DNA of 64,000 bases from Muribaculaceae bacterium Isolate-110 (HZI) (GTDB lineage Bacteria; Bacteroidota; Bacteroidia; Bacteroidales; Muribaculaceae), in NCBI GenBank assembly GCA_003762875.1, contig RIBL01000002.1:1-64000 (forward strand). Direction: 5' to 3'. A model generated the notes under the pieces. The model did no database searches, was not told the DNA's origin, and worked only from the letters and a program-made list of their open reading frames with translations. Positions 49,849 to 59,041 of the stretch are shown piece after piece. The position numbers and the translations under genes were made by a program. How positions within the stretch are numbered: the stretch's first letter is position 1; each line of letters starts with the position of its first letter.

Positions 49849-50879
49849 TGAAAGCCTCGTGGCATAAACATCGGCTCGACTTCCGCTTCACCGCCATCAC
49901 CTCGCGCGACAGTCTCACATTCAAGGACACCTATTATATAAAGGTGTGGGACGAGCAGTCGCCCGAGATGACGGGCATCGGTGAGGCCGGACTGTTTCGC
50001 GGCCTCAGTTATGACGACCGCCCCGATTATGAAAGCTTGCTGACCCGTGTATGCTCCGATATAGACATGTACACCGCATCAACCGACGGCCTGGCCGAAT
50101 ATCCCTCCATACGTTTCGGAGTGGAGACCGCCCTGCGCGACCTTGCCGGAGGCGGTGTGCACCGGCTGTTTGACACACCGTGGAGCAACGGCCGGGGAGC
50201 TATTACGATAAACGGTCTGATATGGATGGGCGACCGCGAGACAATGCGCAGCCGCATAGAGACAAAACTTGCCGAGGGGTTCGGATGCATAAAGGTAAAA
50301 ATCGGAGGCATCGACTTCGGCCAGGAGCTGGAACTGCTCGCCTATCTGCGTTCGCTCGCGCCCGACATAGAGATACGGATCGACGCCAACGGAGCTTTCA
50401 GGCCCGACGAAGCTCTCGGCCGACTCGACCGGCTCGCCAAGATAGGCATACACTCCATCGAGCAGCCTGTACGTCAGGGCCAATGGGATGAGATGGCGCG
50501 CATATGTGCCGACAGTCCGATAGCCATAGCTCTTGACGAGGAGCTGATAGGTATTAACGACAATGACACTCGACGCCGTATGCTCGACTCGGTGAAGCCC
50601 GATTATATAATACTCAAACCGACTCTTACCGGAGGCTTCGAGGCTTCGGACGCCTGGATAACCCTTGCCGCCGAGCGTGGCATCGGATGGTGGGCTACAT
50701 CGGCTCTTGAGTCAAATATCGGCCTCAATGCCATAGCCCAATGGGTGTCAGCCCATGACACCATAATACCTCAAGGACTGGGCACTGGACAACTGTATCA
50801 AAACAACATAGCGTCTCCCCTCGTCCTCTCGGGCGACAGGCTGCGATATGACACAGAGAAAGACTGGGGAAAGATATGA
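49848..50879 (+). CDS. menC: o-Succinylbenzoate synthase
   Basis: The 343-residue enolase-superfamily enzyme dehydrates SHCHC to o-succinylbenzoate. The barrel shows IKVKIGG (catalytic Lys), RIDANGAF and IEQPV and ALDEEL (metal-binding Asp, Glu and Asp/Glu), and YIILKPTLTGGF (second Lys). Its ATG shares the A of the menB TGA stop. Related dipeptide epimerases share the fold, but the position between menB and menE decides the call. Confidence 0.92.
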   Translation: MKASWHKHRLDFRFTAITSRDSLTFKDTYYIKVWDEQSPEMTGIGEAGLFRGLSYDDRPDYESLLTRVCSDIDMYTASTDGLAEYPSIRFGVETALRDLAGGGVHRLFDTPWSNGRGAITINGLIWMGDRETMRSRIETKLAEGFGCIKVKIGGIDFGQELELLAYLRSLAPDIEIRIDANGAFRPDEALGRLDRLAKIGIHSIEQPVRQGQWDEMARICADSPIAIALDEELIGINDNDTRRRMLDSVKPDYIILKPTLTGGFEASDAWITLAAERGIGWWATSALESNIGLNAIAQWVSAHDTIIPQGLGTGQLYQNNIASPLVLSGDRLRYDTEKDWGKI

Positions 50880-51835
50880 TAACATCCGACAGCATACTCA
50901 CTCCTGCAGCAAGAGAGTTTATCGCCCAATGGTATGACGGCAGTCAATACATTAAAGCCCACACCTCAGGCTCGACAGGCGCGCCTAAAGAGATAGACCT
51001 CGACAAAAACGACATGAGGGCATCAGCTCGAGCCACCATAGAGTTTTTCGGTCTGAACGCCGGTTCGACACTCCTGCTCCCGCTTTCGCCTGACTATATA
51101 GCAGGCAAAATGCAGATCGTACGAGCCATAGAGGCTGGATGCCGGCTTATAACCGAACCGCCATCCTCCCGGCCATTTACAGCATATGACGGCGCGTGTA
51201 CGCTCATCCCCGTTGTGCCGTCACAACTCGAAGGACTATTGGATTCGCCTTTTGTCAGCAGGGCTGAAAACATCATCATAGGCGGCGCGCCTCTCTCTCC
51301 CGGCCAAGAGCGTAGCCTGACGTCTGCCGGACTCAACGCGTATGCCACCTATGGCATGACAGAGACATGTAGCCACGTGGCACTCAGACGTATAGAACAG
51401 GACTCTTACCGCGGACTGCCGGGATTTGACTTCTCGACCGACAGCCGCGGATGTCTTGTAATCGACAGCTCGACCATGTCGTTCGGACGGCTGATCACCA
51501 ATGACATGGTGAACCTTTCCGGCACAAATGAATTTGAATGGCTCGGACGATATGACAATGTGATAAACTCGGGCGGAGTGAAAATCTACCCAGAGGAAAT
51601 AGAACGAGTCATGGCTCCGATGCTCCCTGTCGGAGCGACCGCCTATGTGACCTCGCGCGCCAGCGAGCGTTGGGGCCGTGAGGCCGTGATAGTGACCGAC
51701 AGCCGCGAGGTGACAGCCGAATTGCTCGTAAGGCTCAAGGATTTGTTACCGCAACACCACGCTCCGCACGACATCATCTATCTCGACCACATACAGCTCA
51801 CTTCTTCAGGAAAAATAATAAGACAACAGATATGA
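50876..51835 (+). CDS. menE: o-Succinylbenzoate-CoA ligase, short form
   Basis: The 319-residue AMP-forming ligase has the phosphate loop HTSGSTGAPKEI near residue 29, YGMTETCSHVAL near 162, GRYDNVINSGGVKIYPEEIE near 225 and the terminal TSSGKII with the adenylation Lys. It begins almost at the P-loop, lacking the N-terminal 100-150 residues of E. coli MenE, but shows all motifs, so it is a compact Bacteroidetes type rather than a remnant. It overlaps menC and yjbQ by 4 bases each. Confidence 0.9.
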   Translation: MITSDSILTPAAREFIAQWYDGSQYIKAHTSGSTGAPKEIDLDKNDMRASARATIEFFGLNAGSTLLLPLSPDYIAGKMQIVRAIEAGCRLITEPPSSRPFTAYDGACTLIPVVPSQLEGLLDSPFVSRAENIIIGGAPLSPGQERSLTSAGLNAYATYGMTETCSHVALRRIEQDSYRGLPGFDFSTDSRGCLVIDSSTMSFGRLITNDMVNLSGTNEFEWLGRYDNVINSGGVKIYPEEIERVMAPMLPVGATAYVTSRASERWGREAVIVTDSREVTAELLVRLKDLLPQHHAPHDIIYLDHIQLTSSGKIIRQQI

Positions 51836-52248
51836 TACTGCAAACCGAAATCACTCTGCGACCCTATGGCCGCGGCATACATATGGTAGGCGGCGAAATC
51901 ATGAGGGCATTGCCAAAACTCCCCACCAAGGGCATACTCAATCTGCTCATAAAACATACGTCAGCCGCCCTTGCCATCAACGAGAATGCCGACCCGGATG
52001 TAAGGGCTGACCTCGAGACTATCTTTGACAGGCTTGTGCCTGAAAACGCGCCCTATTATCTTCACACTTTTGAAGGCTCGGACGACATGCCGGCCCATGC
52101 CAAGTCGATAATCGCCGGTGTTTCGCTTACAATCCCCATCACCGACGGACGTCTCAACTTAGGCACATGGCAGGGTATATATCTATGTGAGTTTCGCAAC
52201 CACGGCGGCCCGCGCCATTTAGTCGCAACCGTTATCGGAGACGTTTAG
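51832..52248 (+). CDS. YjbQ/UPF0047 family protein
   Basis: The 138-residue protein fits YjbQ: TKGILNLLIKHTSAALAINENADPDVRAD near residue 35, and a C-terminal GTWQGIYLCEFRNHGGPR with conserved His and Arg. Members have weak thiamine-phosphate synthase activity in vitro, and the true role is unsettled. It overlaps menE by 4 bases, so it is translated with the menaquinone genes. The TAG stop lies in a GTTTAGCGAGTGTTTAGAG tract. Confidence 0.88.
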   Translation: MILQTEITLRPYGRGIHMVGGEIMRALPKLPTKGILNLLIKHTSAALAINENADPDVRADLETIFDRLVPENAPYYLHTFEGSDDMPAHAKSIIAGVSLTIPITDGRLNLGTWQGIYLCEFRNHGGPRHLVATVIGDV

Positions 52249-52284
52249 CGAGTGTTTAGAGTTTAAAGGTTATCAATATGAAAC

Positions 52285-52321
52285 GAATTGAGCTACAGGC
52301 TAATCACCTGCAACTCAATTC
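52285..52321 (+). terminator. Hairpin after menB-menC-menE-yjbQ
   Basis: A 15-bp arm pair (52285-52299 with 52307-52321, two mismatched positions) closes on a 7-base loop between converging genes. The T-run is poor. Confidence 0.55.
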
Positions 52322-52358
52322 ATGTCAAATATTCAGTAATATAATTGTATCTAATTAT

Positions 52359-54713
52359 TTAGAATCGACTCTTTTCATTTGTACCGGCTCCACGACCCTT
52401 GTAACGGTCACGACTGGAGTTGAATGTGTACTGTAGAGTCAAGTAGAATGAACGGCTTAAATCCGTAACACAGACGTAACGGGTTATATCTTTACTGAAT
52501 GTAGTAACACCATAATTACGCTTATTGAAGAGGTCGTTTGCCTCGGCAGAAACACTGAAGCTATTGTTACAGAATGCCTTGTACAGTTTGGCGTTCAGGT
52601 AAGAACAGGATTTACGATACATGTTCCTGTCATTGCCTGCGCTTTCCCATGCCATATCTACGTTTAACCATATATCATAGGGAAGATGTATGGCATTTTG
52701 CCACTGCACCATTCCTTGTGGATTATTCAAGTGTTTACACCCTTTCCAAGTGTCTATTGTAAACCACTGCTTTGTTATACCAAGGTTTACCCGCGGTTCC
52801 CAGATGCCGACGTTGAAACTTGTCCCTATAAAAGCACGGATTGAATGTATCTCCGGAAAATTATCCAGAGTCATGAGTTTCATTTCGCCGCTTTCTCCGT
52901 AGGGCTTGGTTGTAGATATGATGGGATCCTTTTTATAGGTATACGACAATTGTGCGAAAAATCGTCTCCATGCCCCGGTAAGTTCTACAGTGTGTATCTT
53001 CTCAGGCTTAAGATATGGATTTCCACCTTGAAGTGTGTAACGGTTGATATAATCGATTGCACCATCCAGCTCGCCATAATTTGGCCGTTTTGTCTTACCG
53101 GTATAGTTTATTGAAAGCTGGACTTTATCTACCGTCGTGGACATAAAGAAGGAGGGAAATAGATTATTATACGTCTTACTCTGTTCATCTTTTTTCTGCT
53201 CGTTTTCCAAATAATCGAAATTCACGTGCTCATACCTCAATCCGGCTCCAAAACTGAAACGACCGAATGTCTGTCTGAAATCAAGGAATCCGGCAATATT
53301 TTTTTCGTCAACCCGTGTATTCGCATCATCTATGATTTCTGCGTCAGTCATATAATCGGATGAGAAGCGAGAGGATACGAATTCCTCCCCGGCCTCAATC
53401 GTTCCTTTCCATACAGGATAACTTAAAACAAGTTTCTCCGCAAACATACGTCCCCTGCTCGTTCCGAGGGAGTTTATCAACGAGTTTCCATCTGTCACAC
53501 TGATTCCATCCACCGTAATATTGGATCGGGACTTATTCCACAGATAATCGGTATTCAGATCAATACCAAGTTCCCCGATCTTGCCATTATAATAGATATT
53601 GGCATAATGCCGTGGGAGTTTCTTTGTGTCGCCTGACCGTACGCTTGTGGCTACGTCTAAAAGCTCTCCGTTAGCCGACAATTCAGTCACATGGGAGTGA
53701 TGCATCTTGTCACTTGTAATTCCATTGCTGTAATAAGCTCCTATTGAATGTTTCTCATTAAACATATATGAGAACCCGGCCTTTCCGAAAAAATCTTTCA
53801 CGTTACCGTGTCCCTTCTGGGCTATCTCTTCTTCCCATAACTGAGAAGAGTTGGATATTCCATATTGGTTGCTCTGAAACTTCGCTATTGCCCCACCGAA
53901 ATTGGCGAATACCTCCAGTCCGCCTGTCCTATATTTGAAATTCACTTGATTCACATTAGAGAAATATTTATTCTCCCTGAGGACAGTCCGAAGCAAACTG
54001 CTGAAACCATCTCCCTGCGGCCGTTTAGTTGTTATACGGATTACGGAATTGACCGATGCGTCATATCTGGCTCCCGGATTTGTAACGACCTCTACGTTTT
54101 TTATATCAGCCGAACTTATCTGCATGAGTTCGTTGGAATCCCGTATAAGACGACCATTGATATAAATCGCCGGAGAACCTTTACCGAAAACCTCAAATGA
54201 CCCATCGCGTCCGACAACCATAGGGACTTGAACCAAAACATCCTCGGCTGTGCCGGCATGTTCAAGCTGTGTCCCTGCAACATTCGTCACAAGGGCATCT
54301 CCTTTTATGGCTGTTACCGGGCGATTTGATTTTACCACGACTTCACCAAGCATGGTACTTTCAATATCAAGGACAATTATACCTAAATCACCCGTCAGGG
54401 GAATATCAAGGGTTTGAGAGGCATAACCAATAGAAGAGATTTTAACTAACTTGGGACTATCCCAATTTCCACTGAAAATAAAAGTCCCATCTTTGTCAGT
54501 GACAGTACCTGCGAGATATGTAGAGTCGGCTTTCAGTAAGACAACATTTACAAAATCTATTGGAGTTTTGTTTTCATCTACAACAACACCTTTCAAATTG
54601 GGCGAGAGAGCAATATCAACGACTGATTGCCTCGTGGCATTTGTATGTGCAAATGCCGCGAACGGCATCACGACCATAAGATATAAAATCGATTTGATTA
54701 TTAGATTATTCAT
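52359..54713 (-). CDS. TonB-dependent receptor-like outer-membrane protein, AT-rich
   Basis: The 784-residue protein has a signal peptide ending near FAHT, a carboxypeptidase-regulatory-like domain (LKGVVVDENKTPIDFVNVVLL) to about 125, a plug-like region (GEVVVKSNRPVTAIKGDALV, then PAIYINGRLIRDSNEL) and a C-terminal barrel of the OMP_b-brl_3 type. This group often lacks a SusD partner. Codon third positions are visibly more A/T-rich than in neighbours, hinting at transfer. A Crp/Fnr-type gene lies 58 bp upstream, and a dyad abuts the start codon. The C-terminus is basic and does not end in Phe as a strand. Confidence 0.88.
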   Translation of the reverse strand: MNNLIIKSILYLMVVMPFAAFAHTNATRQSVVDIALSPNLKGVVVDENKTPIDFVNVVLLKADSTYLAGTVTDKDGTFIFSGNWDSPKLVKISSIGYASQTLDIPLTGDLGIIVLDIESTMLGEVVVKSNRPVTAIKGDALVTNVAGTQLEHAGTAEDVLVQVPMVVGRDGSFEVFGKGSPAIYINGRLIRDSNELMQISSADIKNVEVVTNPGARYDASVNSVIRITTKRPQGDGFSSLLRTVLRENKYFSNVNQVNFKYRTGGLEVFANFGGAIAKFQSNQYGISNSSQLWEEEIAQKGHGNVKDFFGKAGFSYMFNEKHSIGAYYSNGITSDKMHHSHVTELSANGELLDVATSVRSGDTKKLPRHYANIYYNGKIGELGIDLNTDYLWNKSRSNITVDGISVTDGNSLINSLGTSRGRMFAEKLVLSYPVWKGTIEAGEEFVSSRFSSDYMTDAEIIDDANTRVDEKNIAGFLDFRQTFGRFSFGAGLRYEHVNFDYLENEQKKDEQSKTYNNLFPSFFMSTTVDKVQLSINYTGKTKRPNYGELDGAIDYINRYTLQGGNPYLKPEKIHTVELTGAWRRFFAQLSYTYKKDPIISTTKPYGESGEMKLMTLDNFPEIHSIRAFIGTSFNVGIWEPRVNLGITKQWFTIDTWKGCKHLNNPQGMVQWQNAIHLPYDIWLNVDMAWESAGNDRNMYRKSCSYLNAKLYKAFCNNSFSVSAEANDLFNKRNYGVTTFSKDITRYVCVTDLSRSFYLTLQYTFNSSRDRYKGRGAGTNEKSRF

Positions 54714-54734
54714 TTGCCGATATTTTTCGGCAAA
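54713..54734 (-). promoter_or_regulatory. Dyad TTTGCCGA-N6-TCGGCAAA at the receptor start codon
   Basis: Perfect 8-bp arms (54713-54720 and 54727-54734) flank a 6-base spacer, the spacing of Crp/Fnr operators (5-bp half-sites, N6). The receptor ATG shares its first base with the inner arm. In RNA it would fold into a hairpin that includes this A. It may be the target of the adjacent Crp-like protein or a translational control hairpin. Confidence 0.5.
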
Positions 54735-54771
54735 GGTCGGCAGAAAATATGACTTCGGGATAAAACAAGTT

Positions 54772-55347
54772 TTATTCGCCGGAATTTTTAGCGAGATTTC
54801 TCCGGATTCGGCTCAGATAAACCGGCGTAACAAGCAGATAAGAGGCAAGATCCTTTAAAGAGACAATATCCATAATTTGAGGACATTGATTGATTAAATC
54901 AAGATAACGTTCTGTCGGAGTCTTGCGGTAGAGTTCAAGATAACGGGAATAAATCTCACTGAACAGGACACCGTTAATAGAGGAAAGATTACCCTCAAAC
55001 GTGGCATCAACCAATCCCCTTGCTTCTGACATTCGTATTTGCAATACAGAAGAATCAGCCCCGGCTTTGATTGTAATTTCGGAAGGGCGGCAATTATAAG
55101 AATTGTAGAAGTCTGCGACAATCTCACCCTCAAAAGCAAACCCTACAACAGCCTCATTGCCGGAGGCTGTGAGAACGGTATATTTGAAATAGCCGGATTC
55201 CACCACTCCAAGAAATTTGCCGGTCAGTCCTTGTTGTACAAAGGTTTCTCCTTTTGCATAATGGCACGAACGCCCATTCTCCCGACAATAATCCTTTATC
55301 GCCGAGAGTTGTCCAATCAGAGAATCGTATTGATTAAACTGTGCCAT
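54772..55347 (-). CDS. Crp/Fnr-family transcriptional regulator
   Basis: The 191-residue protein has a cyclic-nucleotide-binding-like beta barrel (YAKGETFVQQGLTGKFLGVVESGYFKY, then FEGEIVADF) and a C-terminal helix-turn-helix near residues 155-185 (VSLKDLASYLLVTPVYLSRIRR). No iron-sulfur cysteines of an Fnr sensor are seen, and the barrel lacks the Arg-Ser cAMP pocket pattern, so the ligand is unknown. Its composition is AT-richer than average like the receptor gene it precedes. The two look like a transferred regulator-receptor pair. Confidence 0.88.
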   Translation of the reverse strand: MAQFNQYDSLIGQLSAIKDYCRENGRSCHYAKGETFVQQGLTGKFLGVVESGYFKYTVLTASGNEAVVGFAFEGEIVADFYNSYNCRPSEITIKAGADSSVLQIRMSEARGLVDATFEGNLSSINGVLFSEIYSRYLELYRKTPTERYLDLINQCPQIMDIVSLKDLASYLLVTPVYLSRIRRNLAKNSGE

Positions 55348-55416
55348 ATAGTCTTGGTGAAGTTTAGTTGGAGTTAAGAGTTTAAAGTATCGGTTAAACT
55401 CCCTTAAACTCTAAAG

Positions 55417-55968
55417 CTACTCCTCATCCTTGAAGAGCTTGTCTTCGCGGTCGAGGTTGTAGTCCCTGGCCAGAAGGGCAAGAAATTTTGAAATCTGGGC
55501 CACGGCGTCGAGGGTGTCGGGCGTAATCTCCTTGCCCTGCAGACGCAACATAAGCATACCGTAAAGAGCATTGAAACAAGTCTCGATTTCACCGACAGGA
55601 GTGTCACCGGCCTTGGCGCGAAGTTCGACGATATAAGGCAAAGTCTTGTAAAACTCAGCGGTATATTCCGGGAAACGCGGGTCTTTGAGCAGTGCCAGAT
55701 GCAGGTCGGTGAGCTGGATGATAACATTTTTATTGAGCTGAAGGTGGCCGGTCTTTTCGACACCCTCGCGACGCATCATGTCGATAAGCGACTCATACCA
55801 CTCCACCATCTCCTTGCGTTGGGCATCGGTGAGCTGAAATCGGTCAATGACACTGGCCGTTATGCGGTCTATATCAAGATTGTTGGCACGTATTATATCC
55901 TCTATCTGCCACATATACAGCAGATATTCGGCGATATTCTCTTTGTGTTTCTGTGAAGCGATAATCAT
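55417..55968 (-). CDS. DUF4924-family protein
   Basis: The 183-residue protein is mostly helical, soluble and acidic, without signal peptide, and matches the Bacteroidetes DUF4924 pattern (IIASQKHKENIAEYLLYMWQIEDIIRA). No catalytic residues are evident and the role is unknown. It is transcribed divergently from menD; the two -7 boxes lie 22 bp apart. The stop TAG is followed by CTTTAGAGTTTAAGGGAG. Confidence 0.8.
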   Translation of the reverse strand: MIIASQKHKENIAEYLLYMWQIEDIIRANNLDIDRITASVIDRFQLTDAQRKEMVEWYESLIDMMRREGVEKTGHLQLNKNVIIQLTDLHLALLKDPRFPEYTAEFYKTLPYIVELRAKAGDTPVGEIETCFNALYGMLMLRLQGKEITPDTLDAVAQISKFLALLARDYNLDREDKLFKDEE

Positions 55969-55989
55969 GTCGGAAACTATTTGATGCTA

Positions 55990-55997
55990 CAAAATTA
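55990..55997 (-). promoter_or_regulatory. -7 box of the DUF4924 gene
   Basis: TAATTTTG read leftward, 22 bases before the ATG, divergent from the menD box. Confidence 0.5.
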
Positions 55998-56019
55998 ACG
56001 AAATTGAGCGGGAAAGTGT

Positions 56020-56027
56020 TAATTTTG
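56020..56027 (+). promoter_or_regulatory. -7 box of menD
   Basis: TAATTTTG lies 19 bases before the ATG at 56047. It excludes the ATG at 56029, which would precede or coincide with the transcription start. Confidence 0.6.
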
Positions 56028-56046
56028 CATGAAAATATTCACCTGT

Positions 56047-57747
56047 ATGCAATCCACTTCCCACCTGTCATGCAATCTGCTTGCCGACCTGCTCACGGCC
56101 CACGGCGTGCGTCGCGCCGTATTGTCGCCAGGCAGTCGCAACACACCTCTGATACTCGCACTGAGCCGACGCGAGGAGATGGAGTGTCATGTGGTCATCG
56201 ACGAACGTTCGGCCTCGTTCATAGCCCTCGGCATGAGCATCCAGACGGGCGAGCCGGTGGCTCTCGTGTGCACGAGCGGTACCGCACTGCTCAACTATGC
56301 TCCGGCTGTGGCCGAGGCGTTTTACAGACACATTCCCCTCGTTGTAATTTCGGCCGACCGTCCCGAGGAATGGATTGACCAGGACGACTCGCAGACCATA
56401 TGGCAGCAGGACGCTCTCGCCCCCTATGTGAAGCGCAGTTGTGACATCTCGGCCAGAATAGATTTTCCCAACGGTCCGTGGTGGACCGACCGCATGATCA
56501 ACGATGTGTTGCTCGAATGTGTCAACGGACGTCCCGGTCCGGTGCACATCAACGTGCGCCTTGACGCGCCGCTCCACACATTGTCGGAATATGACAGAGG
56601 GTCGGCACGCGTGGTGACAATGATTTCGCCGGCCGCACAGCTCCCTGTGAGCGAGATCCGCGCCCTGGCCATGTCGCTGGCATCGCCCCGCAAGGTGCTC
56701 ATAATAGCCGGATTTCATCAACCTGACGAGAAGCTCAACCGCGCCCTCACGCGGCTTGCCTCACTGCCCAATGTAGCCGTGATGACCGAGAGCATTTCCA
56801 ACATGCACTCGCCAAAATTCATCGACCGCATCGATTCGACTCTCTGCCGTCTCTCCGACGGAGAGCGCGAGAGCCTGCGTCCCGACACAGTGATAACCCT
56901 CGGGGGAGCCATCGTGTCGCGCCACATCAAAGACTGGCTCAGAAACATCCCCGAGTTCGACCACTGGCACGTAGGCATAAGCCACACCACCATCGACTGC
57001 TTCAAACATCTGAACCGGCGCATCGACATGGATGCCACAATATTCATGGGTCAGATGGCCGCCGCGTTGAAACCTCACAGGGCGGCATCGCAATATGCCG
57101 ACCTGTGGCACGAAGTCGCAGACCGCGCGCGCAGACTCCATGACGCCTATGTGGCCGCAGCTCCATGGAGTGACCTCAAAGCAATGGCCGGCATATTTGC
57201 CCGACTACCGCACAGATGTAACCTGCACCTGTCAAACGGCACCCCCATACGCTACGCCCAACTGCTGAACCACCCGCGCATACACCGCAGCGAATGCAAT
57301 CGAGGCGTCAGCGGCATTGACGGATGCACGTCGACAGCACTGGGTGCATCGGTGTACTATCTGGATAGTACACTCCTGATTTCAGGCGACATGAGCTTTC
57401 AATATGACCTCGCGGCTCTGTCTTCGACCCTCATGACACCCCGCTTCAAAATGATAGTCATATGCAACGGCGGTGGCGGCATATTCAGATTCATACCGGC
57501 CACCTCCTCACTGCCAGAGACAGAGCGATATTTTGCCGTTGGCACCCGGCTACCGTTGCGCGACCTGTGTAACGGCTACGGCATAGCCTTCTTCGAAGCC
57601 GACTCAGACGAATCTCTTTCCGAAGCAATGCAGGCAATGCTCGCCGTCACCGACCGTCCGGCTCTTCTCGCGGTGCATACGCCACCGGAAATTTCAGCCC
57701 TCACGCTGAAAAATTATTTCACTCACCCCACTGCCGGCAAGGTATAA
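56047..57747 (+). CDS. menD: SEPHCHC synthase MenD
   Basis: The 566-residue thiamine-diphosphate enzyme joins 2-oxoglutarate to isochorismate in menaquinone synthesis. Motifs are [28 protein letters not shown] (with the cofactor-contacting Glu), [18 protein letters not shown] and, in the C-terminal half, [14 protein letters not shown] with the downstream NGGGGIF metal site. I start at 56047, since the ATG at 56029 lies on the promoter. The other men genes here (menB, C, E) are 4 kb to the left, separated by AT-rich DNA. Confidence 0.94.
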   Translation: MQSTSHLSCNLLADLLTAHGVRRAVLSPGSRNTPLILALSRREEMECHVVIDERSASFIALGMSIQTGEPVALVCTSGTALLNYAPAVAEAFYRHIPLVVISADRPEEWIDQDDSQTIWQQDALAPYVKRSCDISARIDFPNGPWWTDRMINDVLLECVNGRPGPVHINVRLDAPLHTLSEYDRGSARVVTMISPAAQLPVSEIRALAMSLASPRKVLIIAGFHQPDEKLNRALTRLASLPNVAVMTESISNMHSPKFIDRIDSTLCRLSDGERESLRPDTVITLGGAIVSRHIKDWLRNIPEFDHWHVGISHTTIDCFKHLNRRIDMDATIFMGQMAAALKPHRAASQYADLWHEVADRARRLHDAYVAAAPWSDLKAMAGIFARLPHRCNLHLSNGTPIRYAQLLNHPRIHRSECNRGVSGIDGCTSTALGASVYYLDSTLLISGDMSFQYDLAALSSTLMTPRFKMIVICNGGGGIFRFIPATSSLPETERYFAVGTRLPLRDLCNGYGIAFFEADSDESLSEAMQAMLAVTDRPALLAVHTPPEISALTLKNYFTHPTAGKV

Positions 57748-57752
57748 AAAAG

Positions 57753-57783
57753 TTGCATATTGCCCGACAATTCACTACTTTTG
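57753..57783 (+). promoter_or_regulatory. pepT-miaA promoter
   Basis: TTG (57753-57755), 20 bases, TACTTTTG (57776-57783); the ATG follows 34 bases later. Confidence 0.65.
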
Positions 57784-57817
57784 CACCACACTAAAACAAC
57801 AACGCAAATCTCATATC

Positions 57818-59041
57818 ATGACAGTAGTAGACAGATTTCTGCAATACGTCAAGTTTGACACGCAAAGTGACGAACTCACCAATATGACACCCTCGACCCC
57901 GGGCCAGATGATATTTGCCCAACATCTTGAAAAAGAACTCCGGTCGATGGGGCTTAAAGACATCTCGCTCGACGAAAACGGCTACCTCATGGCCACCCTC
58001 CCCGGCAACACCGACGCTGAGGTGCCCACCATCGGATTCATAGCCCATCTCGACACATCGCCCGACATGAGCGGCCACCACGTCAGCCCCCGCATAGTCA
58101 AGGACTATGACGGCAACGACATCACGCTCAACCAGGCCGACGGCATCATACTCTCCCCCACCCAGTTTCCCGAACTGCTCGACTACAAGGGCCAGGACCT
58201 CATTGTGACCGACGGAAACACTCTGCTCGGAGCTGACGACAAAGCCGGCATAGCCGAAATCATCACGGCGGTAGAGTATCTTCAGCAGCACCCCGAAATC
58301 AAGCACGGCGACATACGCATAGCCTTCAATCCAGACGAGGAGATAGGCCAGGGCGCACACAAGTTTGACGTCGACCTGTTTGGTGCCGACTGGGCCTACA
58401 CCATGGACGGTGGAGCCATCGGCGAGCTGGAATATGAGAATTTCAACGCCGCCGTGGCCAAGGTGACATTCAAGGGATGCAACGTCCACCCCGGATATGC
58501 CAAGCACAAGATGCTCAACTCCATACGTGTAGCCAACCAGTTTATCATCATGCTCCCCCGCTGGGAGACCCCCGAGCACACCGAAGGCTACGAAGGATTC
58601 TATCACCTCGTGTCAATCGAAGGATCGGTAGAGCAGACCGTGCTCACCTACATCATCCGCGACCACGACCGCGACCGCTTCGAGCGTCGCAAGAAAGAGC
58701 TGGAGCACCTCACACGCAAAATCAACCACGAGTTTCCCGGCTGCGCGTCAATCGAGCTGAAGGACCAGTATTACAACATGCGCGAGAAAATCGAGCCCGT
58801 GATGCACATCATCGACATCGCCGTCGAGGCCATGAAAGAGTCGGCCGTCACCCCCAAAGTGCAGCCCATCCGCGGCGGCACCGACGGAGCACAGCTCTCG
58901 TTCAAGGGTCTCCCCTGCCCCAACATCTTTGCCGGAGGCCTCAACTTCCACGGACGTTATGAGTTCGTGCCCATTCCATCAATGGAAAAAGCTACCGAAG
59001 TCATCGTGGCCATAGCCCGTCTGACAGCCGCCAAGGCATGA
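57818..59041 (+). CDS. pepT: Peptidase T (tripeptide aminopeptidase)
   Basis: The 407-residue M20B enzyme removes N-terminal residues from tripeptides in the cytoplasm. Zinc and catalytic residues are in [16 protein letters not shown] (His and Asp), [30 protein letters not shown] (catalytic Glu pair) and the C-terminal [18 protein letters not shown]. Length is normal. It overlaps miaA by 4 bases (ATGA). Confidence 0.95.
   Translation: MTVVDRFLQYVKFDTQSDELTNMTPSTPGQMIFAQHLEKELRSMGLKDISLDENGYLMATLPGNTDAEVPTIGFIAHLDTSPDMSGHHVSPRIVKDYDGNDITLNQADGIILSPTQFPELLDYKGQDLIVTDGNTLLGADDKAGIAEIITAVEYLQQHPEIKHGDIRIAFNPDEEIGQGAHKFDVDLFGADWAYTMDGGAIGELEYENFNAAVAKVTFKGCNVHPGYAKHKMLNSIRVANQFIIMLPRWETPEHTEGYEGFYHLVSIEGSVEQTVLTYIIRDHDRDRFERRKKELEHLTRKINHEFPGCASIELKDQYYNMREKIEPVMHIIDIAVEAMKESAVTPKVQPIRGGTDGAQLSFKGLPCPNIFAGGLNFHGRYEFVPIPSMEKATEVIVAIARLTAAKA

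Noticed and set aside
50876-51835. menE as a truncated pseudogene
   Set aside because: It is short, but all AMP-ligase motifs from the P-loop to the terminal Lys are intact and it overlaps both neighbours by 4 bases, so it looks like a functional compact form.
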